In this document: positions 42,677 to 51,895 of the stretch, one piece after another
Position numbering within the stretch: the first letter of the stretch is position 1
How the letters are laid out: each line of letters opens with the position of its first letter
NCBI RefSeq assembly: GCF_030689305.1
Contig: NZ_JAUYVM010000011.1
Span: 1 to 64,000, forward strand
DNA: 64,000 nt
Origin: Vibrio penaeicida
GTDB taxonomy: Bacteria > Pseudomonadota > Gammaproteobacteria > Enterobacterales > Vibrionaceae
Direction: 5' to 3'
Notes under the pieces: model-generated
The model's input: only the letters and a program-made list of their open reading frames with translations
Told to the model about the DNA's origin: nothing
Database searches by the model: none
Translations under genes and position numbers: made by a program

Positions 42677-43685
42677 GAACCGACTCCTTCTTAGACAGAA
42701 TCGACACAATACCGCCCTTAGCAAACAAGACGACAAACAGCAAAATCGCGCCCAAGTAGATGTGCCAAAAATCGCTTAAGCCACCGAGTAAGTATTCAAG
42801 GAAAACAAACACTCCAGCGCCCGCTACGGGTCCAAATAACCGCCCAACACCGCCTAAAATCACAAAGATCATAATTTCACCGCTCAGCTGCCAGCTAAAC
42901 ATTTCAGGGCTAACGAATCGGTTGAGATCGGCGTACAACGCCCCAGCTAAGCCCGTGATCATCCCTGAAATCACAAACGCGATAAGTCGAATTTTAAAAG
43001 GGTGAACACCGACCGCTTCCACCCTACCGGGGGCTTGTCGCACCGCTTTTAACACCATGCCAAATGGTGAGTACCTTAGGCGAGCAGTGAAATACAGCAC
43101 GACTGAAAGCAAGGCAAAAGTAATGAGGAAAAATTGCAGAGGGTCGAGTGTATCCAGCCCTGGGAAGGTGTTCCTCGTATAGATAACCAGCCCATCTTCA
43201 CCACCATAGCGAGACCAGCTGATAGCAAAATGGTAAAGCATCTGACCAAAGGCTAGGGTCACCATAATGAAGTAAACGCCCGAGGTTCTAAGAGATAAGA
43301 GCCCAATAAAGAACGCCGCAATCCCGCTGCTTACTAGAGCAACAAGCCAGGTAATCGGCATGGACTGCGTGCCTGAAACGGTTATCACCCCTTCATACAA
43401 AGGCATATAATCTTGTGCGTGACTGGCAAGGATACCCATGGAGTATCCACCCAGCCCAAAGAAAGCCGCGTGACCAAGGCTGACTAACCCGCCATACCCT
43501 AAAGCGATATTCAAACCAATGCCTGCCAAAGCAAAGATAACTACTCGCGTAGACAGCGTGATAAGAAACACTTCCCCCACCAAATGCGCGACAACGGCAA
43601 TGCAAATGAGGCTCAGATAGAGCAGCGCATTCAAAGAGGTTGAAGACAATGGGCTAACCCATGTCAACGGATTAGAACGTATCAT
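42669..43685 (-). CDS. ABC transporter permease, LivM type
   Basis: A 338-residue inner-membrane permease with about 9-10 helices. The motif GYGGLVSLGHAAFFGLGGYS marks the LivM family, and the later SGMITGLAGALYADLNRFV is the ATPase-coupling region. It overlaps LivH by 4 nt and LivG by 8 nt. Confidence 0.93.
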   Translation of the reverse strand: MIRSNPLTWVSPLSSTSLNALLYLSLICIAVVAHLVGEVFLITLSTRVVIFALAGIGLNIALGYGGLVSLGHAAFFGLGGYSMGILASHAQDYMPLYEGVITVSGTQSMPITWLVALVSSGIAAFFIGLLSLRTSGVYFIMVTLAFGQMLYHFAISWSRYGGEDGLVIYTRNTFPGLDTLDPLQFFLITFALLSVVLYFTARLRYSPFGMVLKAVRQAPGRVEAVGVHPFKIRLIAFVISGMITGLAGALYADLNRFVSPEMFSWQLSGEIMIFVILGGVGRLFGPVAGAGVFVFLEYLLGGLSDFWHIYLGAILLFVVLFAKGGIVSILSKKESVHE

Positions 43686-44599
43686 TGCGATGCTCCATAA
43701 AGACCCGTTGGCTTAAATAGCAATACCAACGCCATTAAGATATACACCAGCATCGAGGCGATGGTGGCACCCGTTTCGTGCGCTTCCGAACCAAAAAGTG
43801 AAATGAACAAGATGGGCAATAAGTACCCCCCAAGGGTATCCACTAAACCGACTAAAATAGCGGCATAGAACGTCCCTTTTATGGAGCCGATACCCCCGAT
43901 CACCACTACCACAAAGGCAGTAATCAAGACAGGTTCACCCATGCCTACTTGCACCGACTGTATCGCCCCAACTAATGCGCCCGAAAGCCCAGCCAAAGCG
44001 GCACCAATAGCAAATATCACGGTGTATAACTTGGAAATATTCACCCCTAAAGACGCGATCATTTCCCGGTCACTTTCCCCCGCTCGAATTTGAATACCCA
44101 GTTTGGTTTTACTGATCAAAAGATGCATACCAATGGCAATGCACAACCCAATAACAATCAGCACCAAACGATAAAGCGAGTAGTTAATCCCACCGGGAAG
44201 GGTTACCGGCCCCGACAGATAATCAGGTATCGATAGATACAGGGGAAACGACCCAAATATCAGCCGTGTTCCTTCAGAGAAAATGAGGATCAGGGCAAAC
44301 GTAGCAAGCACTTGATCTAGGTGGTCGCGCGCATACAGTTTTCGCATGACGGTAAATTCCACCAGAACCCCAACAAGCCCCGAAACAACCACACTAGCGG
44401 CGATACCAGCAAGAAAGGACCCAGTGATGCTGGCGACATATGCCGCAGCAAATGCGCCAACCATATAAAGGGAACCGTGAGCCAAGTTAATGAGACCCAT
44501 CACGCCAAACACTAAAGTCAGCCCTGACGAGACAAGAAACAGCATGACACCGAGCTGTATCCCATTTAACAATTGCTCAATAATGAGGAGTAACGACAT
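43682..44599 (-). CDS. ABC transporter permease, LivH type
   Basis: A 305-residue permease with about eight helices. GLINLAHGSLYMVGAFAAAY and VVVIGGIGSIKGTFYAAILV are typical LivH patterns. The ATG at 44599 follows GGTGAG closely; an in-frame start 11 codons earlier overlaps the intergenic spacer. It pairs with LivM to form the transmembrane channel. Confidence 0.93.
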   Translation of the reverse strand: MSLLLIIEQLLNGIQLGVMLFLVSSGLTLVFGVMGLINLAHGSLYMVGAFAAAYVASITGSFLAGIAASVVVSGLVGVLVEFTVMRKLYARDHLDQVLATFALILIFSEGTRLIFGSFPLYLSIPDYLSGPVTLPGGINYSLYRLVLIVIGLCIAIGMHLLISKTKLGIQIRAGESDREMIASLGVNISKLYTVIFAIGAALAGLSGALVGAIQSVQVGMGEPVLITAFVVVVIGGIGSIKGTFYAAILVGLVDTLGGYLLPILFISLFGSEAHETGATIASMLVYILMALVLLFKPTGLYGASQ

Positions 44600-44619
44600 C
44601 TTCTCACCTACACCTTGGG

Positions 44620-45759
44620 CTAAAACTTGCACTCAGGAGAGTACGCGTCTCCGTGATCGGTCAGGACCGTTGCCACCGTCTTGTTTGTGTAGACGTCGCC
44701 TTCTTTCACGACTTCTCTCACAAAGTAGTTTTGAATCGGGTGATGGTTACGCCCAAATTTGAATGCACCTCGTACCGAAGAAAAGTCCGCTTGTTCTAGT
44801 TCCGCTCGGAACAGATCTGGATTTGAAATAGACGCCTTAGCATTCACATTGGATAAAAGCACTGCCGCATCAAAACCTTGGCTTGCATAAAGGGACGGCA
44901 ATCGACCGTACTTTTCCTTAAATGAAGAAACAAATGCTTTGTTCGCTTCGTTATCAAGATCTTTGTTCCACTGAGAAGTATTGTTCACTCCTACCGCTGC
45001 CTTACCTACTGCCGCTAAAATGGTTTGGTCGAAACTGAACGCTGGACCAATCAAAGGAATACCGACACCGCTGTCGGCATATTGTTTAAGAAAAGAAACC
45101 CCCATTCCGCCCGGCAGGAAAAAATACACACTGTCTGCACCCGATGCGCGAATTTGAGCAATTTCAGAGGCGTAATCGGTTTGTCCTAGCTTGGTCTTTA
45201 TCTCACCCGCCAATTCACCACGGTACAATCTTTTGTATCCGTTCAATGCATCTCTACCGGCAGGGTAGTTTGGCGCCATAATGAAGCTTTTCTTGTACTG
45301 TTTAGAATTCGCAAATGCGCCCGCGGCTTCATGTAAATTGTCGTTCTGCCAAGCGACATTAAAATAGTTTTTGTGGCAGCGTTTACCCGCCAGTAACGAA
45401 GGCCCCGCATTGGAAGAGATATAAAATTTCTTCTGAGAAAGGCTACTCGGAATCACCGCCATCGCGATGTTGGAAAAAACGATCCCTGTTAAGACATCCA
45501 CTTTATGGGACTGAATCATTTTGTCGGCGACTTTGATGGCAATGTCCGGCTTGCGCTGATCATCCTCGACCACAACAGAAATATTACCCTTGCCCGCTTG
45601 TTCAATCCCTAATAGAAACCCATCGCGAATATCAATACCAAGCGCTGCGCCACCTCCCGAAAGCGTAGTAATCAAGCCCACTTTGAGCTCATTCGCATAC
45701 GACGATGAGATTGAAAAAAATAACGAAACCACTATTGATAAATATATCTTTAATTTCAT
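44620..45759 (-). CDS. ABC transporter substrate-binding protein, LivK type
   Basis: A 379-residue periplasmic binding protein of the receptor-family type I fold. Signal peptide 1-22 (ending SYA); mature start NELKVGLITTLSGGGAALG. The closest types in aromatic degradation clusters bind benzoate-like acids. The ATG at 45759 has AAGGA at 7 nt. It is the first gene of the ABC block, 63 bp after the CoA ligase. Confidence 0.9.
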   Translation of the reverse strand: MKLKIYLSIVVSLFFSISSSYANELKVGLITTLSGGGAALGIDIRDGFLLGIEQAGKGNISVVVEDDQRKPDIAIKVADKMIQSHKVDVLTGIVFSNIAMAVIPSSLSQKKFYISSNAGPSLLAGKRCHKNYFNVAWQNDNLHEAAGAFANSKQYKKSFIMAPNYPAGRDALNGYKRLYRGELAGEIKTKLGQTDYASEIAQIRASGADSVYFFLPGGMGVSFLKQYADSGVGIPLIGPAFSFDQTILAAVGKAAVGVNNTSQWNKDLDNEANKAFVSSFKEKYGRLPSLYASQGFDAAVLLSNVNAKASISNPDLFRAELEQADFSSVRGAFKFGRNHHPIQNYFVREVVKEGDVYTNKTVATVLTDHGDAYSPECKF

Positions 45760-45822
45760 AGCATTGTCCTTATCCACCATACGAGATGGTATTTGCCTAC
45801 TTAATTAAATGGTTAAGCTAAC

Positions 45823-47439
45823 TTAAACTCTGGTTAGCTTGTGTTTTTGCACTTTCCCTGTTTTTGTCTTTGGTAACGCTTCAATAAATTTTATCGACCT
45901 TGGGTATTTAAATGGGGCGATGGTATTTTTGACGTAGTCTTGAAGTTCTTTAACGATCTGTTCTGACGGCGCGGTATTTTCTGTTAATACAATATGGGCT
46001 TGAACAATCATGCCTCGCGCTTCGTCTTTGGTTCCAATCACCGCGCATTCTTTTACATATCGATGACTTAGCAGCGCCGATTCCACTTCGGGTCCAGCAA
46101 TGTTATAGCCAGAAGACACAATCATTTCGTCGTTGCGAGAAACAAAATGAAAGAAGCCTTGTTCGTCTTTGTAAAAGGCATCTCCCGTGATATTCCAACC
46201 AGAAGAGACGTAATCATGTTGGCGAGGATCGTTGAGGTATCGACATCCTGTTGGACCGCGAACCATCAGCCTCCCAACTTCGTCCACCGTGGACTCTTCA
46301 CCATGCTCGTTGACGATTTTGGCTTCGTATCCTGAAATGGGTTTCCCTGTTGAACCTGGAGCATGATCGTCAAGGCGATTGGAAATAAAGATGTGCAGCA
46401 TTTCGGTAGCCCCTATCCCGTCGAGCAGCGGCTTTTTGGTTTTCTCAAACCACTCTTTATAAATCGGCGCGGGAAGCGTTTCACCTGCAGACACAGCCAC
46501 TCTTAGCGAAGACAGATCCGCGTCTTCTTCCATGCCTTTCAGCATTACTCGATACGCCGTTGGTGCAGTAAAGCAAATCGTTGCTTTGTACTTATCAATA
46601 ATTTCAATGATATTGGTTGGGGACGCATTTTCTAACAGGATGCTTGATGCACCGAAACGTAAGGGAAATATCGCCAATCCACCGAGCCCAAAAGTGAAGG
46701 CTAGCGGAGGAGAACCTACGACAATATCGTCGGGCGATACTTGCAACACTTCTTTTGCGTATCCATCCGCTATCAGTAGCAAGTCTCTGTGGAAGTGCAT
46801 TGTTGCTTTCGGCTTACCTGTAGTGCCAGATGTAAACGCGAGTAAGGCCACATCGTCTCGCCCTGTTTTGACTGGGCTAAACTTCACCGACTTTTCCAAT
46901 GCCATTCTGTCGAGTGGGGCATCGAAGTTTGAACTGCCATCAAACCCAACAACATGCTCTAAACATGGGCTAGATTCTTGGCACTTTTCAAGTTCATCTA
47001 TTAACCGAGAATCGCATAATGAATACTTTATTTCTGCTTTTTCAACGATTTGAGCCAACTCGGATGCTCTTAGCATCGGCATTGTATTGACCGCAACACC
47101 ACCCGCTTTCGTTACGGCTAACCAACATGCGACAAACGCTGGGTTATTTGAGGAACGAATGAGCACTCTGTTTCCAGGGACGAGCCCCAAATCCTCAACC
47201 AGAACATTGGCAATTCGGTTACTCCAATCCAATAGCTCTTTGTAGGTTCGTCTGCGTCCATTTCCAATAAGAGCAGTATGGTCGCCGAACCCGATTGCGA
47301 CCATTTTGTCGGTCAATTCTTCGGCGACATTGAGATATTCGGGGTAGCGCGATTCCGTATACAGCAATTCTGGCCACGTCTCAGCAGGTGGCAGGTTGTT
47401 CCGTGTAAACGGATCGACATGTGCGGTTGGTCCTAACAT
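45823..47439 (-). CDS. Aryl-CoA ligase (salicylate or 2-aminobenzoate type)
   Basis: A 538-residue ANL-superfamily ligase. The ATP loop is TSGTTGKPKATMHFHRD and the C-terminal catalytic Lys is in LPKTKTGKVQKHKL. The N-terminal TRNNLPPAETWPEL and the overall pattern are those of benzoate-type and 2-aminobenzoate-CoA ligases. Together with the salicylyl-CoA-type 5-hydroxylase it should make the CoA thioester that starts the pathway. Salicylate is the likely substrate because gentisate dioxygenase is present; 2-aminobenzoate is the main alternative. An inverted repeat at 47484-47502 lies upstream. Confidence 0.88.
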   Translation of the reverse strand: MLGPTAHVDPFTRNNLPPAETWPELLYTESRYPEYLNVAEELTDKMVAIGFGDHTALIGNGRRRTYKELLDWSNRIANVLVEDLGLVPGNRVLIRSSNNPAFVACWLAVTKAGGVAVNTMPMLRASELAQIVEKAEIKYSLCDSRLIDELEKCQESSPCLEHVVGFDGSSNFDAPLDRMALEKSVKFSPVKTGRDDVALLAFTSGTTGKPKATMHFHRDLLLIADGYAKEVLQVSPDDIVVGSPPLAFTFGLGGLAIFPLRFGASSILLENASPTNIIEIIDKYKATICFTAPTAYRVMLKGMEEDADLSSLRVAVSAGETLPAPIYKEWFEKTKKPLLDGIGATEMLHIFISNRLDDHAPGSTGKPISGYEAKIVNEHGEESTVDEVGRLMVRGPTGCRYLNDPRQHDYVSSGWNITGDAFYKDEQGFFHFVSRNDEMIVSSGYNIAGPEVESALLSHRYVKECAVIGTKDEARGMIVQAHIVLTENTAPSEQIVKELQDYVKNTIAPFKYPRSIKFIEALPKTKTGKVQKHKLTRV

Positions 47440-47520
47440 AGTTTTCCCTCACTACGCTTATGTATAGACATTGCATCAATCGCTCTGTCAGTGATCGACA
47501 GATAATAGGGTTCTATTGCC

Positions 47521-47997
47521 CTAATCTTTGACGGTATGATGAATAATATCGTCGAGTTGCTGGCACAGAGTGTCGAGCGACTCGTCATCCAATGAAATCA
47601 AAAGATCATTCACCCACGTTTCATGGGCTTTCGCTTGAACTTCAAATTCTTTACGACCCAACTCCGTTAGCGACACACAAGAAGCTCTGCGATCGTTAGG
47701 CATTACAGCTCTTTCAACGAACTCGTCTTCTATGAGCCTATCGATAATGCCCGTTACATTGCCGCCCGAAACGCGTAACGCTTTAGACAAGTCGCTCATT
47801 TTCATCCCTTCTTCGTAACGTGCCAGCGTGGCTAACACATCAAAACGAGGAAGGGTCGAATTGAATTCAACTCGAAAATTCTGGCGAAGCTCCGACTGAA
47901 CGGACTGGCTGACGCCGAGGATCCTAAGCCATAACCGAAGACGCGATTTCGATTTTTGCTCATCGGTATTCATTATTGATCTCTTCAATTCACTCAT
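47521..47997 (-). CDS. MarR-family regulator of the catabolic island
   Basis: A 158-residue MarR-type winged-helix protein; the recognition region is MKMSDLSKALRVSGGNVTGI and the wing is RRASCVSLTELG. Such proteins usually repress aromatic operons and release DNA when an aryl-CoA or acid binds. The start is either ATG 47997 or ATG 47973; the second has AAGAGA 6 nt upstream, the first little support. It sits between the hydroxylase (15 bp) and the ligase, within the operon it probably controls. Confidence 0.9.
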   Translation of the reverse strand: MSELKRSIMNTDEQKSKSRLRLWLRILGVSQSVQSELRQNFRVEFNSTLPRFDVLATLARYEEGMKMSDLSKALRVSGGNVTGIIDRLIEDEFVERAVMPNDRRASCVSLTELGRKEFEVQAKAHETWVNDLLISLDDESLDTLCQQLDDIIHHTVKD

Positions 47998-48011
47998 GCG
48001 TTTAAGACTCT

Positions 48012-50312
48012 CTATTTGGGCAAATCTGTGTTTGCTAGTTCTCTGTTTACTAAATGCTGGAGCTGTTCTTTACCTGTTTGATATGGGCTCGACCATGCCT
48101 GCTCTTTATCTTGTATGAGCGCGGCTTGCCTATTCGTCCAATAAGGATCCGACAAATGGGGACGACCTATCGCCACGAGATCGGCTCGACCTGCGAGCAA
48201 GATGGAATTCACATGGTCAGCTTCGTAGATATTCCCGACGGCCATGGTACTGATATCCGCTTCATTGCGTATTTGATCGGCAAAAGGCGTTTGGTATAGG
48301 CGACCGTACCTTGGCTTAACCGAAGACGTGGTTTCACCGGATGAAACCACAATGATATCGATGCCGACTTGTTTAAACATGGCGGAAATGTCCACGGCTT
48401 CATCAGGCGTTACCCCCTTGTCGCCAGACCAGTCACTGGCAGAAATACGAACAGATATCGGTTTTTGCCTTGGCCACGCTTGTCTAACTGCTGTGACCAC
48501 TCGAAGCGGAAACCTCATTCGATTTTCAAGTGATTGGCTACCGAATTGATCATCCCGTAGGTTGGTGAGCGGCGATATGAATGACGCTAATAGCCCACCA
48601 TGACCCGCGTGAATTTCCAGCATATCGAACCCAGCACGTTCCGCCCTTCTTGCGGCGAGAACAAACTGCTCACACACGGTGTCCATGTCATGTACGGAAA
48701 GCGGTTCTGGCGTTTCACTGCTAGGAGACCAAGGTACGTTAGAAGCAGATTTCAGTGGCCACCCACCTTTGTTCAATGGTTGATTTTCCGCTTCCCAAGG
48801 CAACTGAGTCGCCGCGCGTGCGCCTGCATGACCTAGCTGACAACAGGTTGCCGCTTGAGTTTCTTTATGAACAAATCGGTTAACTCTGCTCCAACCTTCT
48901 ATTTGGGAGTCGTGATAAAGCCCTGCACAGCCTAGTGTGGGGCGTCCCTCTTCAGACACCGACACCATTTCTGTGCACACCAAACCCGCACCGCCTTTTG
49001 CTCTCTCACCATAATGAATTAAGTGCCAGTCGCTAATATGCCCTTCGCTGCTTTTGTATTGAGCAATAGGGGAAACTACTACGCGGTTCACCAATTCCAA
49101 GTCACGCAGAGAAAACGGGGTAAACATAGGGGAGCGAACGCGATCTGAGTCAGTGCCACCAGCCTGTTTGCAAAACCAAGCTTCCGCATCCGCTAGCCAA
49201 TTGGGATCTCTCATTCTCAGGTTTTCATGCCCGATTCGCTGTGATCGGGTCAGCATGGCGTAGTTCAGCTGCTCTAAATCAAATCCTAAGTAACGATGAA
49301 CGTGTTCAAACCACTCTAAAGAATTGATGGCGGCCGATTGAATCCGCAGTACCTGCTCTCGACGTTCACTTTCATACAGCTGGAACGCATCTTGGATGGA
49401 TTCTTCTTGATTCAAATAAGTAGCTAGGGCAATGGCGCTTTCCATCGCCAATTTCGTGCCAGAGCCAATGGAGAAATGCGCCGACGCTGAGGCGTCACCC
49501 ATTAAGACAATATTCTTGAAACTCCACTTTTCGCACAGTAAGCGTGGGAAGTTGATCCAGGCGGAACCACGAATGTGATTAGCGTTGGTAATGAGAGGCT
49601 GACCGGACAGGTGGTCTTTGAAAATTTCCTGACAAACTTCGATAGATTCTTGTTGGCTCAACTCCCCAAATCCATAGTTTTGCCATGTCTCTTCATCGCA
49701 CTCAACAATGAACGTCGCCATCTCATCGTCAAACTGATAGGCGTGTGCCCAAACCCAGCCTTTATCGGTTTCCACAAAAATGAATGTGAACGCATCATCA
49801 AACTTTTGTGGGGTCCCTAGCCAAACAAATTTGCAGGGTCTCATTTCCACATTGGGTTTGAATTCAGCTTCGTGCGCTTGCCTAGTTTTGGAGTTCAAGC
49901 CATCAGAAGCCACAACAAGATCGTACTCCTTCGCTAATTCCTCGGCAGGACGTGATTCGGTGGCGTAACGAATTTCAATACCAAGTTCTTCCGCGCGCTT
50001 TTGCAAAATGTTCAGTAGTCTTAAACGCCCTATTCCACAAAAACCATGGCCAGTGGAAACAATTTTTTCGTCGTTTCGGACCAAAGCAATGTCATCCCAA
50101 TAAGCAAAGTTTTCTCTTATCGCTTCTGCGCTTGACGGATCATTTTGTGCAAAGTTGTCTAGTGTTTCCGCTGAAAATACGACGCCCCAACCAAACGTAT
50201 CATCAGCACGATGCCGTTCAAAAATGACCACTTCTGATTCAGGGTTGCGCAGTTTCATTGATATTGCGAAATACAGACCTCCAGGTCCACCTCCGATACA
50301 AGCGACTCTCAT
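48012..50312 (-). CDS. Two-domain salicylyl-CoA 5-hydroxylase/oxidoreductase
   Basis: A 766-residue fusion. The N-terminal half (1 to about 390) is an FAD monooxygenase of the 2-aminobenzoyl-CoA/salicylyl-CoA type (GGGPGGLYFAISMKL, GWGVVFSAETLDNF, LMGDASASAHFSIGSG). The C-terminal half is an FMN old-yellow-enzyme-type oxidoreductase (NRVVVSPIAQYKS, HAGHGGLLASFISPLTNLR). The family includes 2-aminobenzoyl-CoA monooxygenase/reductase; with gentisate dioxygenase and a thioesterase present, 5-hydroxylation of salicylyl-CoA to gentisyl-CoA is preferred. The FMN half may be partly idle in that reaction. It heads the minus-strand operon. Confidence 0.9.
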   Translation of the reverse strand: MRVACIGGGPGGLYFAISMKLRNPESEVVIFERHRADDTFGWGVVFSAETLDNFAQNDPSSAEAIRENFAYWDDIALVRNDEKIVSTGHGFCGIGRLRLLNILQKRAEELGIEIRYATESRPAEELAKEYDLVVASDGLNSKTRQAHEAEFKPNVEMRPCKFVWLGTPQKFDDAFTFIFVETDKGWVWAHAYQFDDEMATFIVECDEETWQNYGFGELSQQESIEVCQEIFKDHLSGQPLITNANHIRGSAWINFPRLLCEKWSFKNIVLMGDASASAHFSIGSGTKLAMESAIALATYLNQEESIQDAFQLYESERREQVLRIQSAAINSLEWFEHVHRYLGFDLEQLNYAMLTRSQRIGHENLRMRDPNWLADAEAWFCKQAGGTDSDRVRSPMFTPFSLRDLELVNRVVVSPIAQYKSSEGHISDWHLIHYGERAKGGAGLVCTEMVSVSEEGRPTLGCAGLYHDSQIEGWSRVNRFVHKETQAATCCQLGHAGARAATQLPWEAENQPLNKGGWPLKSASNVPWSPSSETPEPLSVHDMDTVCEQFVLAARRAERAGFDMLEIHAGHGGLLASFISPLTNLRDDQFGSQSLENRMRFPLRVVTAVRQAWPRQKPISVRISASDWSGDKGVTPDEAVDISAMFKQVGIDIIVVSSGETTSSVKPRYGRLYQTPFADQIRNEADISTMAVGNIYEADHVNSILLAGRADLVAIGRPHLSDPYWTNRQAALIQDKEQAWSSPYQTGKEQLQHLVNRELANTDLPK

Positions 50313-50345
50313 TTTCGTGCTCCTTGCCTTGATGAATTGATCAAA

Positions 50346-50392
50346 AAGTATACAATTAAAGAAATTACTTCAAGCTTAAAATATATATACTT
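50346..50392. promoter_or_regulatory. Inverted repeat in the divergent hydroxylase/hydrolase promoter
   Basis: AAGTATA (50346-50352) and TATACTT (50386-50392) are perfect arms 33 bp apart within very A+T-rich DNA. The 309-bp region 50313-50621 separates the hydroxylase operon from the divergent fusion hydrolase and contains no gene. The arms are candidates for MarR binding, but the wide spacing makes this uncertain. Confidence 0.35.
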
Positions 50393-50621
50393 AAAACAAA
50401 TGTGATCTGTATTGTTATGCTGTTTTTATAGAATTTGAAGAATTATATTTTTAATCAAGGACTTTGAAGGTTTGGGGGAATTCTAGAAAAAATCGCAGGA
50501 ATCTTGTGTGCATATGGAGATTTTCAGTGCATAAGAGACGCATCTCACTACAACAGAAAACTTGGGCTTTTTTGCCTAATCGCTTGATAGTTTGCCATAC
50601 TAAAGTGCAAGGAGAGCAGCC

Positions 50622-51857
50622 ATGAAAATCACATCTATAAATCGCAAAATACCGATAGAAAGCATTGAAAATAATGAAATTTTCATAGAAAACGAGTCAG
50701 ATAAAAATTCTAAAAATATAATCGAATCCCTTGACGTCCTTGCTACTAAAATTAACGCAAAATTTCATTCCTATGGCGTGAACCGATCATCCATCAAAAC
50801 GCTAACGATTTTTGTAAAATCACTCGAAGATTTTTATAACAATGCGGACGAAATAGATAAGTTACTCAGATTCAAGCTAGCAGGAAATATTGGTGAGGTG
50901 GCATTAGTTGAAAGCGAAACGGTAGCACTAGAAGCGGCAATTGTACGTGAGCCTCTATCGAATGAGGTTATCTTTCGCGGTTACACAAAAACAGCGCTCT
51001 TTGATCAATATTACACGTTTTTGACTGCCCCAGATGCGCCACAAATTATTCGTAATTGGGTCAATACCCAGCCCTCGCCTGATTGTGACAAAACAGAAAT
51101 GGTGTTCGGCGACTCTGCCTATCACCACTCATTGGATCTGTTTACCCCAAAACAACGAAATAAGAAATTGCCCTTGCTTATCCATATTCACGGGGGCTAT
51201 TGGCAGTACACGGATAAAGAAATCTACATCAAAATCGCCAACTCTTTTACTCAATCCGGTGTTGCGGTGGCTAACTTAAACTACCCTCAAGCCCCAGATG
51301 TCCCGATGAGTGAAATCATCGATTCTTGTCGCAAAGGTATTCGTGCTTTGTTTCTCGCAGCGGAAGAATACGGTATAGACTCAAACGCGATAACCGTAGT
51401 AGGTCATTCCGCAGGTGCGCACCTTGCTGCAATGATGGGGCTGACTAATTGGTCGATGCTCGACCCCGCGATGCCTCGCAATATTTTTCAAACCGTTATT
51501 GGCTTTTCAGGTCTCTACGATTTGGAGCCATTATCTATCGTGATGCGCGATCGGTTGAAGCTCGATTTAACACAGCTAAAAGACACAAGCCCTATCCATT
51601 GCGGCGCTGTTGAGCCCGTCGACTTCCACCTTTATGTAGGAAAAAATGAAAGTGATGAGTTTCAAAGACAAACCGATATTTTTCTGGAATACATACATTC
51701 AAACGGCATGCTTGGCAGCAAGGTAGTGCTACCGAATAAAAATCACTTCTCTGCCGTTGATGAGTTCTATTCCGAGTCTACGCAAACCTTCTTTGATTGT
51801 TTGGATTTGATTTTGGAGAAGAATGAAAAAGAGAAGAATGAAGATGAAGAGATGTGA
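50622..51857 (+). CDS. RidA-like domain fused to arylformamidase-type alpha/beta hydrolase
   Basis: A 411-residue fusion. Residues about 30-110 read as a RidA/YjgF fold (IIESLDVLATKINAKF, IKTLTIFVKSLEDFY, GEVALVESETVALEAAIV), but the Arg that binds the imino-acid carboxylate in RidA is replaced (GNIGEV), so it is probably not an active deaminase. Residues about 125-405 form an alpha/beta hydrolase with HGGYW (190-194), nucleophile Ser263 in GHSAGAHLA and a late His in NKNHFSAVDEF; HGGYW is typical of kynurenine formamidases. AAGGAG precedes the ATG. It is divergent from the aromatic operon and may release its acid from an amide, ester or formyl derivative. Confidence 0.8.
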   Translation: MKITSINRKIPIESIENNEIFIENESDKNSKNIIESLDVLATKINAKFHSYGVNRSSIKTLTIFVKSLEDFYNNADEIDKLLRFKLAGNIGEVALVESETVALEAAIVREPLSNEVIFRGYTKTALFDQYYTFLTAPDAPQIIRNWVNTQPSPDCDKTEMVFGDSAYHHSLDLFTPKQRNKKLPLLIHIHGGYWQYTDKEIYIKIANSFTQSGVAVANLNYPQAPDVPMSEIIDSCRKGIRALFLAAEEYGIDSNAITVVGHSAGAHLAAMMGLTNWSMLDPAMPRNIFQTVIGFSGLYDLEPLSIVMRDRLKLDLTQLKDTSPIHCGAVEPVDFHLYVGKNESDEFQRQTDIFLEYIHSNGMLGSKVVLPNKNHFSAVDEFYSESTQTFFDCLDLILEKNEKEKNEDEEM

Positions 51858-51887
51858 TAAAAAATCCCACCGAAGTAAGTGGGATTT
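51855..51887 (-). terminator. Terminator after yafJ
   Basis: AAATCCCAC and GTGGGATTT pair over 9 bp, and the minus strand continues into TTTTTTATC. It ends yafJ transcripts and lies at the end of the convergent fusion-hydrolase gene. Confidence 0.8.
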
Positions 51888-51895
51888 GAAATAGA

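Noticed and set aside
45815..45840. Inverted repeat AAGCTAAC/GTTAGCTT at the end of the CoA ligase as a terminator
   Set aside because: It overlaps the end of the coding sequence and no T-run follows on the minus strand, so termination cannot be supported.
48012..50312. Frameshift or false fusion of two genes in the hydroxylase
   Set aside because: The FAD-monooxygenase plus old-yellow-enzyme fusion of about 770 residues is the normal form of this enzyme family.
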